Assembly: GCA_964553105.1 (NCBI GenBank)
Contig: CAZKJO010000012.1
Location: 1 to 49,156 of the forward strand
From: Profundicola sp964553105
GTDB taxonomy: Bacteria; Bacteroidota; Bacteroidia; Flavobacteriales; Weeksellaceae
Length of the DNA: 49,156 nt
Reading direction: 5' to 3'
Shown: one piece after another, positions 24,756-33,331 of the stretch
How positions within the stretch are numbered: position 1 is the stretch's first letter
Layout of the letters: each line of letters opens with the position of its first letter
The notes under the pieces: model-generated
The model's database searches: none
What the model was told of the DNA's origin: nothing
The model's input: the letters and a program-made list of their open reading frames with translations, nothing else
Program-made: the position numbers and the translations under genes

Positions 24756-26315
24756 TTAATTTGATTCTTGGTACACAATCTCTTCATCCTCGTTAATGAA
24801 GTGTAGTTCAAGATATTTAAAGGCATCTCGAGGCATAATTTTGATTTGAATCTTATATTTCCAAGCCCATTTTTTTCTGCGAGATGGAATTCCTTGTTTT
24901 ATGTATGCTGCCACAAATGGGTGCATGTGAATCGTAAGTTTATTAGCAAGACCTTTTTCCGAAATCTCTTTAATTTTAGCTTCAATTCTATCCAAAATTA
25001 CAATTGGAGCTTCTACCTCTCCATTTGGATTAGGGTTGGGTTCGTGAGTTTTAATCACCATTTGAGGGCGAACACGTTGACGTGTGATCTGAACTAAACC
25101 AAATCTACTTGGGGGTAAAACTTTGTGTTTAGCGGTGTCTTTACTCATTTCGCTTTTCAGAAATTCATAAAGCTTTTTCTTGTTTTTAGACTCTCTCAAA
25201 TCTATAAAATCCACTACAACAATTCCTCCCATGTCTCTTAGCCTCAACTGTCTGGCGACCTCTTTGGCTGCTTTCATGTTGATGTCTAGTGCATTTTGTT
25301 CTTGCGTATCTTTGGATCCTTTAATGTTTCCAGAGTTTACGTCAATCACGTGTAATGCTTCGGTATGTTCTATCACCAGATAAGCTCCTTTGGAGTCAGG
25401 AATATTAACATTTTGACCAAACGCCTGTTTGATTTGTTTTTCGATTCCATAAGCCTCTAAAATTGGAGTTTGTTTGTTGTAGAATTCAACAATATCAACT
25501 TTTTCTGGCGCAATTACAGATAATAATCCTTTAATATCCTTAACCAATTCTTTGTCGTCAGATTGAATCTTAACAAAGTCAGCATTAAATTTATCTCTTA
25601 AGATAGTTTCAGCTCTACCTGACTCTGAATGAACGCATTTCGGTAGATTTTTAGTTCTTAAGTTTTCGTAAACACCTTTCCATTTTTCTGATAAATCAAT
25701 TAAATCTTGGTGTAAATCTGCAACCTTTTTATTTTCCGCTACCGTACGAATGATGACCCCACAATTTTTGGGTTTAATGCTTTCGATAAGCATGGTCAAT
25801 CTATCGCGTTCTTTTTTGTTTTGAATTTTTTGTGAGATAGAAACTCTATCCGAAAATGGCACCAATACCAAATATCTACCTGGAATGGCAATCTCTGAAG
25901 TAACTCTTGGTCCCTTCGTAGAAATAGGTTCTTTTACAATTTGAACAAGAATGTTTTGCCCTGGCTGTAAAACCTCCTCTAACTTACCATCTTTTTTGAT
26001 GTCCTCTTCATTCCTGAAAGATTTAAGCAAATGAGTTTTGAACTTTCCATTTCTAACGATTTGTATATATGTCAATAAGGATTTTATTTGAGGTCCCAAA
26101 TCATGATAATGAAGAAAAGCATCTTTTTTAGATCCAATTCCCACAAATGCAGCATTCATACCTGGCGCTAATTTTTTGACCTTAGCGAGGTATATATTAC
26201 CAACAGTAAATTTTTGATTGGCCTCTTCTTGCTGGTATTCCATCAATCTTCCATCCTCCAGCAAAGCTATTTTCACCAGATCATCACTGGTGCTTATTAC
26301 AAGTTCCTTATTCAT
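24756..26315 (-). CDS. rng: Ribonuclease E/G family endoribonuclease (RNase G)
   Basis: A 519-aa RNase E/G-family endonuclease for rRNA maturation and mRNA decay. The S1 RNA-binding domain starts at FTVGNIYLAKVKKLAPGMNA and is interrupted by an insertion of about 45 residues (LLTYIQ to VLQPGQ) compared with E. coli RNase G. The catalytic DNase I-like part includes VIDVNSGNIKGSK and MGGIVVVDFIDLRESKNK with the two Mg-binding Asp residues, and the tail has the RRKKWAWKYKIQIKI pattern. There is no RNase E-type C-terminal scaffold. It follows HU and a hidden 30-codon gene, and a hairpin stands 26 nt upstream of its ATG. comF ends 45 nt from its stop. Confidence 0.93.
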   Translation of the reverse strand: MNKELVISTSDDLVKIALLEDGRLMEYQQEEANQKFTVGNIYLAKVKKLAPGMNAAFVGIGSKKDAFLHYHDLGPQIKSLLTYIQIVRNGKFKTHLLKSFRNEEDIKKDGKLEEVLQPGQNILVQIVKEPISTKGPRVTSEIAIPGRYLVLVPFSDRVSISQKIQNKKERDRLTMLIESIKPKNCGVIIRTVAENKKVADLHQDLIDLSEKWKGVYENLRTKNLPKCVHSESGRAETILRDKFNADFVKIQSDDKELVKDIKGLLSVIAPEKVDIVEFYNKQTPILEAYGIEKQIKQAFGQNVNIPDSKGAYLVIEHTEALHVIDVNSGNIKGSKDTQEQNALDINMKAAKEVARQLRLRDMGGIVVVDFIDLRESKNKKKLYEFLKSEMSKDTAKHKVLPPSRFGLVQITRQRVRPQMVIKTHEPNPNPNGEVEAPIVILDRIEAKIKEISEKGLANKLTIHMHPFVAAYIKQGIPSRRKKWAWKYKIQIKIMPRDAFKYLELHFINEDEEIVYQESN

Positions 26316-26340
26316 ATTGCGTCACAATAATTCAATCGAA

Positions 26341-26369
26341 AATGCACCATCTCTTGCGAGCGGTGCATT
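26341..26369 (-). promoter_or_regulatory. Hairpin in the leader just upstream of rng
   Basis: Minus-strand AATGCACC pairs perfectly with GGTGCATT (8 bp). An inner CTC-GCAA-GAG stem with a GNRA-type loop lies in the apical part. The stem is followed by TTTT, and the rng ATG is 25 bases later. It could be an attenuator, an RNase processing site or a terminator of the upstream gene. Confidence 0.55.
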
Positions 26370-26392
26370 AATTTTTAGTACACGAAAAGAAA

Positions 26393-26485
26393 TTATTTTT
26401 TCTTTTTGTGTCTATTTAGTCTTCTTCTCTTCTTTCTTTTGTGAGTTGCAACCTTATGTCTTTTTCTCTTTTTTCCGCTTGGCAT
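26393..26485 (-). CDS. Tiny very basic protein, probable ribosomal protein (bS22/AURKAIP1-COX24-like)
   Basis: A complete 30-codon gene with ATG at 26483-26485 and TAA at 26393-26395. The product starts MPSGKKRKRHKVATHKRKKR and ends RRLNRHKKKK; 19 of its 30 residues are Lys, Arg or His and there are no acidic residues. A near-identical short protein occurs across Bacteroidota as far as I recall, and its KKRKR...HKRKKR...RHKKK pattern resembles the bS22/AURKAIP1-COX24 class of minimal ribosomal proteins. It begins 18 nt after the HU stop and precedes rng, so it is co-transcribed with an RNase that matures rRNA. The family name is uncertain, the coding call is strong. Confidence 0.8.
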   Translation of the reverse strand: MPSGKKRKRHKVATHKRKKRRRLNRHKKKK

Positions 26486-26503
26486 AAATTCTTGTTTTTA
26501 AAA

Positions 26504-26794
26504 TTAATCTACTTTTACATTCTTTTTTACATCCTCAACAAAAGTCTTAGAAGGCTTAAATGCCGGAATGTTATGTGCAGGAATTATAATCGCCTTATTT
26601 TTTGATATGTTTCTACCTGTTTTCTCTGCACGTGTCTTTATAATAAAAGATCCAAAACCTCTTAGGTAAACATTTTCTCCGCTTGTCAAGGCTTTCTTAA
26701 CTTCTTCCATAAAAGTTTCAACAACTCTTTGGGTATCGTTCTTCTCTAATCCCAATTCATTTGAAATGTTGCTTACTATTTCTGCTTTAGTCAT
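26504..26794 (-). CDS. HU-family DNA-binding protein
   Basis: A 96-aa histone-like HU/IHF protein that bends and compacts DNA. It begins MTKAEIVSNISNELGLEKND, has the beta-arm GFGSFIIKTRAEKTGRNISK with the AHNIPAFKPSKTF segment (the family signature G-F-G-x-F and P-x-F-K-x-G/S), and ends with a short acidic-basic helix. It is the first gene of a minus-strand operon with the 30-codon protein and rng, and is controlled by a perfect -7 element. Confidence 0.94.
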   Translation of the reverse strand: MTKAEIVSNISNELGLEKNDTQRVVETFMEEVKKALTSGENVYLRGFGSFIIKTRAEKTGRNISKNKAIIIPAHNIPAFKPSKTFVEDVKKNVKVD

Positions 26795-26828
26795 TTATAT
26801 TTATTTAATTTGTTTGATTTTGAGTTTG

Positions 26829-26836
26829 CAAATATA
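26829..26836 (-). promoter_or_regulatory. Bacteroidota -7 element for the HU-rng operon
   Basis: Minus-strand TATATTTG matches TAnnTTTG exactly. The HU ATG is 34 nt downstream. It lies between the divergent HU and mutY starts. Confidence 0.65.
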
Positions 26837-26876
26837 CGGACTTTTTATTAATTAAAAGCATATAACTATTTAAATT

Positions 26877-27914
26877 ATGTCATTCATTCTCTTGCTATTA
26901 GATTGGTATCATGCCCATAAAAGACCTCTTCCTTGGCGTTTAGAAAGGAAGGTTTTTAACGTTTGGCTCTCCGAAATCATCCTTCAGCAAACACGTGTAA
27001 ATCAGGGATTAAATTATTATGAGAAGTTCGTAAATCACTTTTCTGATGTTCATGAATTGGCAAAAGCTGATGAGCAGTTGGTACTCAATCTTTGGCAAGG
27101 TTTGGGCTATTATACCCGAGCAAGAAATTTACATAAAACAGCTAAAATAGTGTCAAATGAACACCAAGCTGTTTTTCCGCAATCTTTTGAAGGTTTAAAA
27201 AAATTACCAGGAATTGGTCCTTATACAGCTGCTGCAATTGCATCTATTTGCTACGATGAAAAAGTTCCAGCTATCGATGGAAACGCATATCGAGTCTACG
27301 CAAGATTATTTGCTTTGAATAAGGATATTAGTGACTCAAATGCGCATAAATTCTTCTTTAACTATGTGTTAGATATAATGCCTGATGAAAATACAGGAGA
27401 TTTCAATGAGGCGATTATGGAACTTGGCGCAACTATTTGTTTGCCTCAGTCGCCCAAGTGTAGTCAATGTCCTATCGTTGAATCATGCGTTGCCTTTCAA
27501 ACTGGTAGTATCGACAAATATCCTATCAAGACTAAAAAAGTTAAAGTGAGAAAACGTAATTTTCATTATTTCTTTGTTTTTGATGTTCAGACAAATGAAT
27601 TTTTGGTTCAGAAAAGAGTGAACAAGGATGTTTGGCAAAATCTTTATGATTTACCCATGATAGAAACGAAGACCAAAAAATATGATGCATCTTTTATATC
27701 TCAGGATAAGGTGAATAAAGTAGCGGAGTTAAAACACATTCTCACGCACCAACACCTACATATTCAATTTTATGAATTTGTAGGTGGGATTGTAGATTTC
27801 CAACATTTAAGTAATCAAGATTATATCAGAATTAAAACAAGTGATATAGAACACACGCCATTTCCAAAGCCTGTAGCAAGTTTTTTAGCTGAAAAATTCC
27901 CAGAGATGGTGTAG
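26877..27914 (+). CDS. mutY: A/G-specific adenine glycosylase
   Basis: A 345-aa MutY that removes adenine mispaired with 8-oxoguanine. The catalytic Glu is at about 33 in WLSEIILQQTRV, the helix-hairpin-helix is LPGIGPYTAAAI at about 110-121, and the catalytic Asp is at about 134 in VPAIDGNAYRV. The [4Fe-4S] ligands are Cys 188, 195, 198 and 204. The C-terminal NUDIX-like domain (FHYFFVFDVQTNEFLVQKR, LKHILTHQHLHIQFYEF) recognises 8-oxoG. Length and all key residues are normal. The alpha/beta hydrolase gene follows after 42 nt. Confidence 0.97.
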   Translation: MSFILLLLDWYHAHKRPLPWRLERKVFNVWLSEIILQQTRVNQGLNYYEKFVNHFSDVHELAKADEQLVLNLWQGLGYYTRARNLHKTAKIVSNEHQAVFPQSFEGLKKLPGIGPYTAAAIASICYDEKVPAIDGNAYRVYARLFALNKDISDSNAHKFFFNYVLDIMPDENTGDFNEAIMELGATICLPQSPKCSQCPIVESCVAFQTGSIDKYPIKTKKVKVRKRNFHYFFVFDVQTNEFLVQKRVNKDVWQNLYDLPMIETKTKKYDASFISQDKVNKVAELKHILTHQHLHIQFYEFVGGIVDFQHLSNQDYIRIKTSDIEHTPFPKPVASFLAEKFPEMV

Positions 27915-27956
27915 TTATTGCTTGAAGATTAGCTCAATAACTTAATACGTATAGTC

Positions 27957-28712
27957 ATGATCAAATTTAAAGATACAGGAAAAGGTCAACCAGTAGTTCT
28001 TTTGCATGGTTTTCTTGAAAACTCAAAAATGTGGAATGAATTCACTGAGGAATTGTCAAAAGAGTATCGTGTTATTAGCCCTGACTTGTATGGTCATGGC
28101 GATACGGCTTCTATACATGAAAAACATACCATGGAAATGCAAGCCAAAGGTGTAATAGAAGTTTTAGATCATTTAGGAATTTCATCTGCTGCATTTATTG
28201 GGCATTCTATGGGTGGTTATATAAGTCTAGCTCTGGCTCGTGATTATGCTGATAAGGTTGAAAAATTAGGCTTGTTTTTCTCTAGCACACTTCCGGATTC
28301 TGAAGAGAAAAAAGAGCAACGATTAAAAGCAGCTGAAACTGCTGAAAAGGATAAGGATAATTTTGTTAGGATTGGTGTTAAAAATTTATTCGACCAAAAC
28401 AATCTTTCGAACTTAAGAGAAGAAATAGAAATCGCAAGGTCTTGGGCCTATGAAATGCCTTTAAATGGTGTTACTTCTGCTTTAAAAGGTATGCGTGAAC
28501 GCGCTGATACCACAGAGGTGTTAGAAAAAGCTGATTATCCAATTCAAATTATTTTAGGTGAGTTTGATGGAGCTATTGATTTAGAAGAGTTCAAGATGGT
28601 TATTCCAAATCGAGAAAATATCAAATTAAATGTATTGCCGATTGGGCACATGGGGCATTTAGAAGCGCCAAAGGAAAGTTTAGAAATCCTAAAGTCATTC
28701 TTAAAACGATGA
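27957..28712 (+). CDS. Alpha/beta-fold hydrolase
   Basis: A 251-aa cytosolic alpha/beta hydrolase of the short esterase/haloperoxidase-like type. The nucleophile elbow AFIGHSMGGYIS has Ser at about 84. The oxyanion-hole HGFLEN motif (VVLLHGFLENSKMW) is near residue 17, and the C-terminal GHMGHLEAPKE supplies the catalytic His; the acid is probably the Asp of LGEFDGAID. No signal peptide is present. The substrate cannot be predicted. A strong terminator follows. Confidence 0.9.
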   Translation: MIKFKDTGKGQPVVLLHGFLENSKMWNEFTEELSKEYRVISPDLYGHGDTASIHEKHTMEMQAKGVIEVLDHLGISSAAFIGHSMGGYISLALARDYADKVEKLGLFFSSTLPDSEEKKEQRLKAAETAEKDKDNFVRIGVKNLFDQNNLSNLREEIEIARSWAYEMPLNGVTSALKGMRERADTTEVLEKADYPIQIILGEFDGAIDLEEFKMVIPNRENIKLNVLPIGHMGHLEAPKESLEILKSFLKR

Positions 28713-28735
28713 AATAAATTTAAGATAAAAGCATA

Positions 28736-28765
28736 AAAAAAACACTACTTTCGGGTAGTGTTTTT
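28736..28765. terminator. Bidirectional intrinsic terminator between the hydrolase and TonB-C-like genes
   Basis: AACACTAC and GTAGTGTT form an 8-bp stem (extended by flanking A-T pairs) around a 6-nt loop (TTTCGG), with A-runs before and T-runs after. It separates two convergent genes and can work in both directions. Confidence 0.85.
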
Positions 28766-28791
28766 CTATTTTATCCTAGTTTTACTTCAAC

Positions 28792-29304
28792 TTATAATCG
28801 AATAACTGTTCTCATAAACATATTAACTTCTCTATTTTTAATCATAGGAGGAGTTAGTTTTTTATCCGCTTGATTTATTTCGGAAATAACTTTCTGCATA
28901 ATTCTTAAAGCATCTTTGTGATAAGATTCATCTCCACTTCTTACCATAAGATTCTCTATCGTGCCATCTCTTTTAATGGTGTATTCCATAGTGATATCTG
29001 TTTCTTCAGCAGATGTAGTCTTAAAGTTTAATTCTTCTTTAGCTTCAGCAATAAGATTTTGCATTTCATAATTAAAACATTCAAAGCCTTCTCTTAGTGT
29101 TTCTGTAGCCGTACAATTCGGAAATAAAGCCATTTTTGTAATTTGATTCGGGAAATATACTTCCTTTTCAAAATCAATTTTCATCACCGGTTTTAAAGCT
29201 TTTTTTGATGCTCTATGTGGTGCGGTATTTTCTGACTTTGAAGAAACTTGAGCCATTGAAAGAAAGGAACAACTTATTAAAAATAGGCATAAGAATTTTT
29301 TCAT
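28792..29304 (-). CDS. Secreted protein with a TonB C-terminal-like domain
   Basis: A 170-aa exported protein with a signal peptide (MKKFLCLFLISCSFLSMA) and a C-terminal domain of about 100 residues resembling the TonB C-terminal or TonB-like fold seen in many Bacteroidota proteins: EYTIKRDGTIENLMVRSGDE followed by HKDALRIMQKVI (the usual L-x-x-E-A-x-R-x-x-x-x-M-P-x-W reads A-L-R-I-M-Q-K) and NREVNMFMRTVIRL. There is no N-terminal membrane anchor, no Pro-rich linker and only a cleavable signal, so it is not a complete energy transducer. It begins 6 nt after the EEP nuclease gene and is thus in its operon. The fold assignment is moderate. Confidence 0.65.
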   Translation of the reverse strand: MKKFLCLFLISCSFLSMAQVSSKSENTAPHRASKKALKPVMKIDFEKEVYFPNQITKMALFPNCTATETLREGFECFNYEMQNLIAEAKEELNFKTTSAEETDITMEYTIKRDGTIENLMVRSGDESYHKDALRIMQKVISEINQADKKLTPPMIKNREVNMFMRTVIRL

Positions 29305-29310
29305 AAAAAC

Positions 29311-30534
29311 TTACTTTTTGACTTTTCTTAATAATATTGAATAAACAGGGAAGTGGTCTGAGTATCCATTGGCATTGTAGGTGTCGCCGCCATACATTCT
29401 GTTAGGATAACCTTTATATGAACCTTCTCTACTCACTAAATATAAAGGTGAGAAAATCTCTGTTCTATACAACTGGTATGAATCATAATCATCTCCAACC
29501 AAGGAGCTAGAAGTCAAGATTTGATCAAATAAATTCCATCCATCTCTATAAGCTAAAGTTCCAAAACCTTTTTCGAACATGCTTCCAGTAGCATTGAATA
29601 TATCACCATCTCTCACTTTTCTTTTCTTATCTACAGATTTTAAAACCTCTTTAATACTTGGAGAGTTAGGATCGTCGTTGAAATCACCAACTGCGATGAT
29701 TTTAGCATCTTTATTCTCCTCACGAATTTCATTAAAAATAGATAACATCAGTTCTGCTGCGGCTTCTCTTTTGTGTGAACTAGCGGCTTCTCCACCGCTA
29801 CGAGAAGGCCAGTGATTTACAAGAAAATGCATAGGCTCACCATCTAATAAAGCATCAACTCTAAGGATATCACGAGTGTAATCTCTTCTATTGTTTGTAT
29901 TATATACCTCTAGCTCGTATTTATGCGTTTTAGTCACGACAACTCTGTCTTTTTGATAAATTAAACCTACATCAATACCTCTTTTATCTAAAGAGTTGTA
30001 GTGTACGATCCCATAGTTGAAAGGTTGTAAAAGTGGCATAGCGATCAAGTCTTCAATCACTTCACGGCTTTCTACTTCGGCAAGACCAACTACCACAGGA
30101 GCGGTTCCCGTAACATCCGCACCCATTTCAGAAATAACTTTACTCAAGTTTTTAAGTTTTTGGTTGTATTTGGTTTCGTCCCATGCTTTTGGTCCATCTG
30201 GCGTAAATTCATCGATTAGGATTAATTGACGAATCACCTTTTTGCCTTTAAGGTTTTCTTCTGTAAGTCTGCATTTACAATCTATCGTATCATATTTTGG
30301 GATGTCTTCTCGTTTAATATTAATGTGGTAGAATTCATCTTGATAATCCTTGTTACCGTCGATTAACCCAGCAGATGGGTAAATGTCAAATAAATTCTCT
30401 ACATTGTAGAACCCAACAGTTGCAGCTTGGAATTGATTCTCTTGTGCAATTGTGAAATTTGAAATAAATAAGAAAACTAGCACTAAATATGCTAAGTCTT
30501 TCTTAAATTTGTAACTCGAAACTAAAATATTCAT
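29311..30534 (-). CDS. Secreted endonuclease/exonuclease/phosphatase (EEP) family protein
   Basis: A 407-aa exported EEP-superfamily phosphodiesterase, presumably acting on nucleic acid, inositol phosphate or phospholipid outside the cytosol. A signal peptide lies at about 12-30 (LAYLVLVFLFISNFTIAQ). The catalytic set is visible: the GFYNVENLFD metal-binding Asn, GLAEVESREV (Glu), RGIDVGLIYQ, FLVNHWPSRSGG (His), VGDFNDDPNSPS (Asp, Asn), LFDQILTSS, and GYSDHFPVYS (Asp-His dyad). An insertion of about 50 residues after residue 55 carries DTIDCKCRL. It is divergent from a TonB-dependent receptor (58-bp gap) and has its own perfect -7 element. I infer a scavenging role from the neighbours. Confidence 0.88.
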   Translation of the reverse strand: MNILVSSYKFKKDLAYLVLVFLFISNFTIAQENQFQAATVGFYNVENLFDIYPSAGLIDGNKDYQDEFYHINIKREDIPKYDTIDCKCRLTEENLKGKKVIRQLILIDEFTPDGPKAWDETKYNQKLKNLSKVISEMGADVTGTAPVVVGLAEVESREVIEDLIAMPLLQPFNYGIVHYNSLDKRGIDVGLIYQKDRVVVTKTHKYELEVYNTNNRRDYTRDILRVDALLDGEPMHFLVNHWPSRSGGEAASSHKREAAAELMLSIFNEIREENKDAKIIAVGDFNDDPNSPSIKEVLKSVDKKRKVRDGDIFNATGSMFEKGFGTLAYRDGWNLFDQILTSSSLVGDDYDSYQLYRTEIFSPLYLVSREGSYKGYPNRMYGGDTYNANGYSDHFPVYSILLRKVKK

Positions 30535-30566
30535 AATTTAAATTTTGTGATCTAATTTTATTCGTA

Positions 30567-30574
30567 CAAAAATA
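30567..30574 (-). promoter_or_regulatory. Bacteroidota -7 element for the EEP gene, next to the receptor promoter
   Basis: Minus-strand TATTTTTG matches TAnnTTTG exactly, 32 nt before the EEP ATG. On the plus strand TAATTTTA (30553-30560) misses only the last base and could serve the receptor, whose ATG is 32 nt away. The two share a 58-bp intergenic gap. Confidence 0.55.
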
Positions 30575-30592
30575 TAATAAAAATTTTCTTTC

Positions 30593-33295
30593 ATGATAAG
30601 AATATGGTTAACGTTTGTAGTTTTACTTTTGACTACACAAATATTCAGCCAAACGAAGGTGACAGGTACGGTGAAATCCTCTATGGATGAGAAGCCAATG
30701 TACAACATTAATGTTTTGCTGAATCCGACAAATGTATCGGTTACAACAGACCGACTAGGATTTTTTCAATTATCGGATGTAGCACCGGGCGATTACACTA
30801 TCGAGGTGAATCAAACGGGTTATGATTCTTTTATTCAAAAAATCACAGTAGGTGAGGAACCTTTAGAATTAGGAGATATTTTGCTTTCCTATAATCCGCA
30901 ATCCATGAATATTGGATTGATTTCATTGTCAGATGAGGAATTGTCTTCAGATGAGTCAAGCTCTCAATCTTCTGTGGGGCTATTGTCTGCATCTAAAGAC
31001 GTATTTGCTCAAGCCGCAGCTTACGAATTGGGTGCATACTGGTTTAGAACCAGAGGTTACGACAATAAGTACAGTGATGTTATGTTCAACGGTGTTCGAA
31101 TGAATAAAGTTGATAATGACCGTGTTGATTTTGGTAACTGGGGTGGATTAAACGATGTAACTCGTTATCCAGCTGAGGTAACTTATGGTTTAGAGCCTTC
31201 GGATTATACGTTTGGAGATTTAGGTGGTGTTATGTATATTGATACAAGACCTTCAACCATGAGAACAGGAACCAGCCTTTCTTACTCTTTAGCAAATAGA
31301 TCTTACCGTCAACGTGTTATGGCAACTCATAATACAGGTTTAAACAAAAACGGATGGGGTTTCATGGCTTCCGGTTCTAGAAGATGGGCTAATGAAGGTA
31401 GAATCGATGGTACATTCTATGACGCTTGGGCTTACTATTTAGGAGCTGAGAAAAAAATTAATGACCAGCATACCTTAAACTTAACTGTGATGGGTGCTCC
31501 CTACAGAAGATCAACCAACTCTCCTGCAACACAAGAGATTTATGATCTTATGGGTACTGGATACAATGCTTATTGGGGTTATCAAAATGGCGAGAAAAGA
31601 AGTGAGCGTATTAAGAAAAATCACGAACCAATGGGCCAATTAACACACCACTGGAACTTTAACGAAAACTCTAAATTAACCTCAACTATTTCGTACCAAA
31701 CAGGTAAGAATGGTGGTTCAAGATTAGATTGGTATAAGGGTAATAATCCTTCTCCTATATATTATAGAAGAATGCCAAGTTTTGATGAATCTAGTTTAGC
31801 TGCATGGCAAAACAATGATACTTCTTTTACACAAATCAACTGGCAAGATATTTACACAGCCAACTTAAATCAGGCTGATGGTCACGGTGTTTATGCTTTA
31901 GTTAGTGATGTGAATGAAGATGATATTTTAGCCTTTAGTTCTACATTAAGAAGTCAGTTAAATGATAAAACAACTTTATTTGCTGGAGTTAACTATAAGT
32001 CAACAAATTCTGAAATCTATAGAGAATTAGATGATTTATTAGGGGCTCAATTCTACTGGGATATTGATGATTATGCAGATCCAGGACAGTCTGGTAACTA
32101 CGATGAATCTAATCCTAACAGAAAAGCATACGAAGGAGATAGAATTCAATATAACTACGAAACTACGCACGATGTAATGGATGCTTGGGCCTCTGCTAAC
32201 TTCAAAGTAGAGAAGTTTGATGTTACTTTAGGTGGGAAGTTATCTAACACTTCAATCCAAAGAAATGGGTTGTTTGATAACTACCAATACACGAATTCTT
32301 ATGGGGAAAGTGAGAAGCATGATTTCTTAGATTATGGAGCAAAACTTCAATTAATCTATAAAATTGATGGTAGAAACTTCATTACTGCAAATGGTGCTTA
32401 TTACACAAATGCTCCAACTGTGAATGATGTATTCCCACAAGGTAGAGAGAACAACTCTTCAATTCCAGATTTAGAAAGTACCAAAGTTTCTTCTGCTGAC
32501 ATTAACTATATCTTACGTGGATCTAAAGTTAAAGCAAGATTAACAGGATACTTCACTAAAACTGCAGACGAGGTAGAAACTTCATTCGGATATTTAGATT
32601 TTGAAGATGCTAATTTATTTACAGCAGAGGTTTTATCAGGAGTTGATAAGCAATACTTCGGAACTGAAATCGCTGTTGATGCACAATTAACAACTAGAAT
32701 TAGAGCAAAGGCTGTAGCGTCCATCGGACAATATACTTATGCCAACAATCCAGATTTATACTATTTTTCTGATGACTATGCAGAAGAAGGAGGATATAGA
32801 TATTTAGGAACGAGTTATTTAAAGGATTACAAATTGGCTGTTTCTCCTCAAAAAGGTTATTCATTAGGATTTGAATACCGCGATCCAAAATATTGGTGGT
32901 TTGGTGTTACCGGAAACTTCTTAGCTGATAACTATGTGGACATTTCACCATCTAGAAGAACAGATAGATTTATTAGAGATCAATACGGAGATTTATATCC
33001 ACAAGTAACAGAAGAAGGATTAAGAAGAACTTTACAGCAAGAGAAGTTTGATGATCAATTTATGTTAAATGCTAATGCTGGTAAAACATTCAGATTTGGA
33101 GATTACTATATGGGAATTAGTTTAACTGTTAATAACGTATTAGATAATAAAGATTATAGAACAGGAGGATTTGAGCAGTTGCGCGTAGCAAATTACAACA
33201 ACGCACAAGACGAAAACTATATGAAAACATTTGGTAATAAATATTGGTATGACCAAGGTTTAAGTTATTTCTTGAACGTATTCTTAAGATTCTAA
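30593..33295 (+). CDS. TonB-dependent outer-membrane receptor with CarboxypepD_reg-like head
   Basis: A 900-aa TonB-dependent transporter. A signal peptide (MIRIWLTFVVLLLTTQIFS) is followed by a CarboxypepD_reg-like beta-sandwich (about 21-105: VTGTVKSSMDEKPMYNINVL, ...GFFQLSDVAPGDYTIEV), a plug (about 115-215; ending SDYTFGDLGGVMYIDTRP) and a C-terminal barrel of about 670 residues that ends YFLNVFLRF with the aromatic beta signal. No SusD gene follows; instead the next gene, 36 nt on, encodes a DUF5689 surface lipoprotein in the SusD position. The substrate is unknown. Confidence 0.94.
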   Translation: MIRIWLTFVVLLLTTQIFSQTKVTGTVKSSMDEKPMYNINVLLNPTNVSVTTDRLGFFQLSDVAPGDYTIEVNQTGYDSFIQKITVGEEPLELGDILLSYNPQSMNIGLISLSDEELSSDESSSQSSVGLLSASKDVFAQAAAYELGAYWFRTRGYDNKYSDVMFNGVRMNKVDNDRVDFGNWGGLNDVTRYPAEVTYGLEPSDYTFGDLGGVMYIDTRPSTMRTGTSLSYSLANRSYRQRVMATHNTGLNKNGWGFMASGSRRWANEGRIDGTFYDAWAYYLGAEKKINDQHTLNLTVMGAPYRRSTNSPATQEIYDLMGTGYNAYWGYQNGEKRSERIKKNHEPMGQLTHHWNFNENSKLTSTISYQTGKNGGSRLDWYKGNNPSPIYYRRMPSFDESSLAAWQNNDTSFTQINWQDIYTANLNQADGHGVYALVSDVNEDDILAFSSTLRSQLNDKTTLFAGVNYKSTNSEIYRELDDLLGAQFYWDIDDYADPGQSGNYDESNPNRKAYEGDRIQYNYETTHDVMDAWASANFKVEKFDVTLGGKLSNTSIQRNGLFDNYQYTNSYGESEKHDFLDYGAKLQLIYKIDGRNFITANGAYYTNAPTVNDVFPQGRENNSSIPDLESTKVSSADINYILRGSKVKARLTGYFTKTADEVETSFGYLDFEDANLFTAEVLSGVDKQYFGTEIAVDAQLTTRIRAKAVASIGQYTYANNPDLYYFSDDYAEEGGYRYLGTSYLKDYKLAVSPQKGYSLGFEYRDPKYWWFGVTGNFLADNYVDISPSRRTDRFIRDQYGDLYPQVTEEGLRRTLQQEKFDDQFMLNANAGKTFRFGDYYMGISLTVNNVLDNKDYRTGGFEQLRVANYNNAQDENYMKTFGNKYWYDQGLSYFLNVFLRF

Positions 33296-33331
33296 ATAAA
33301 AACTCAATAATTAAAGTAAAAAAATATAAAG

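Noticed and set aside
28736..28765. Palindrome that might be an attachment or recombination site
   Set aside because: The A-run, stem, short loop and T-run in a gap between convergent genes are those of an ordinary terminator.
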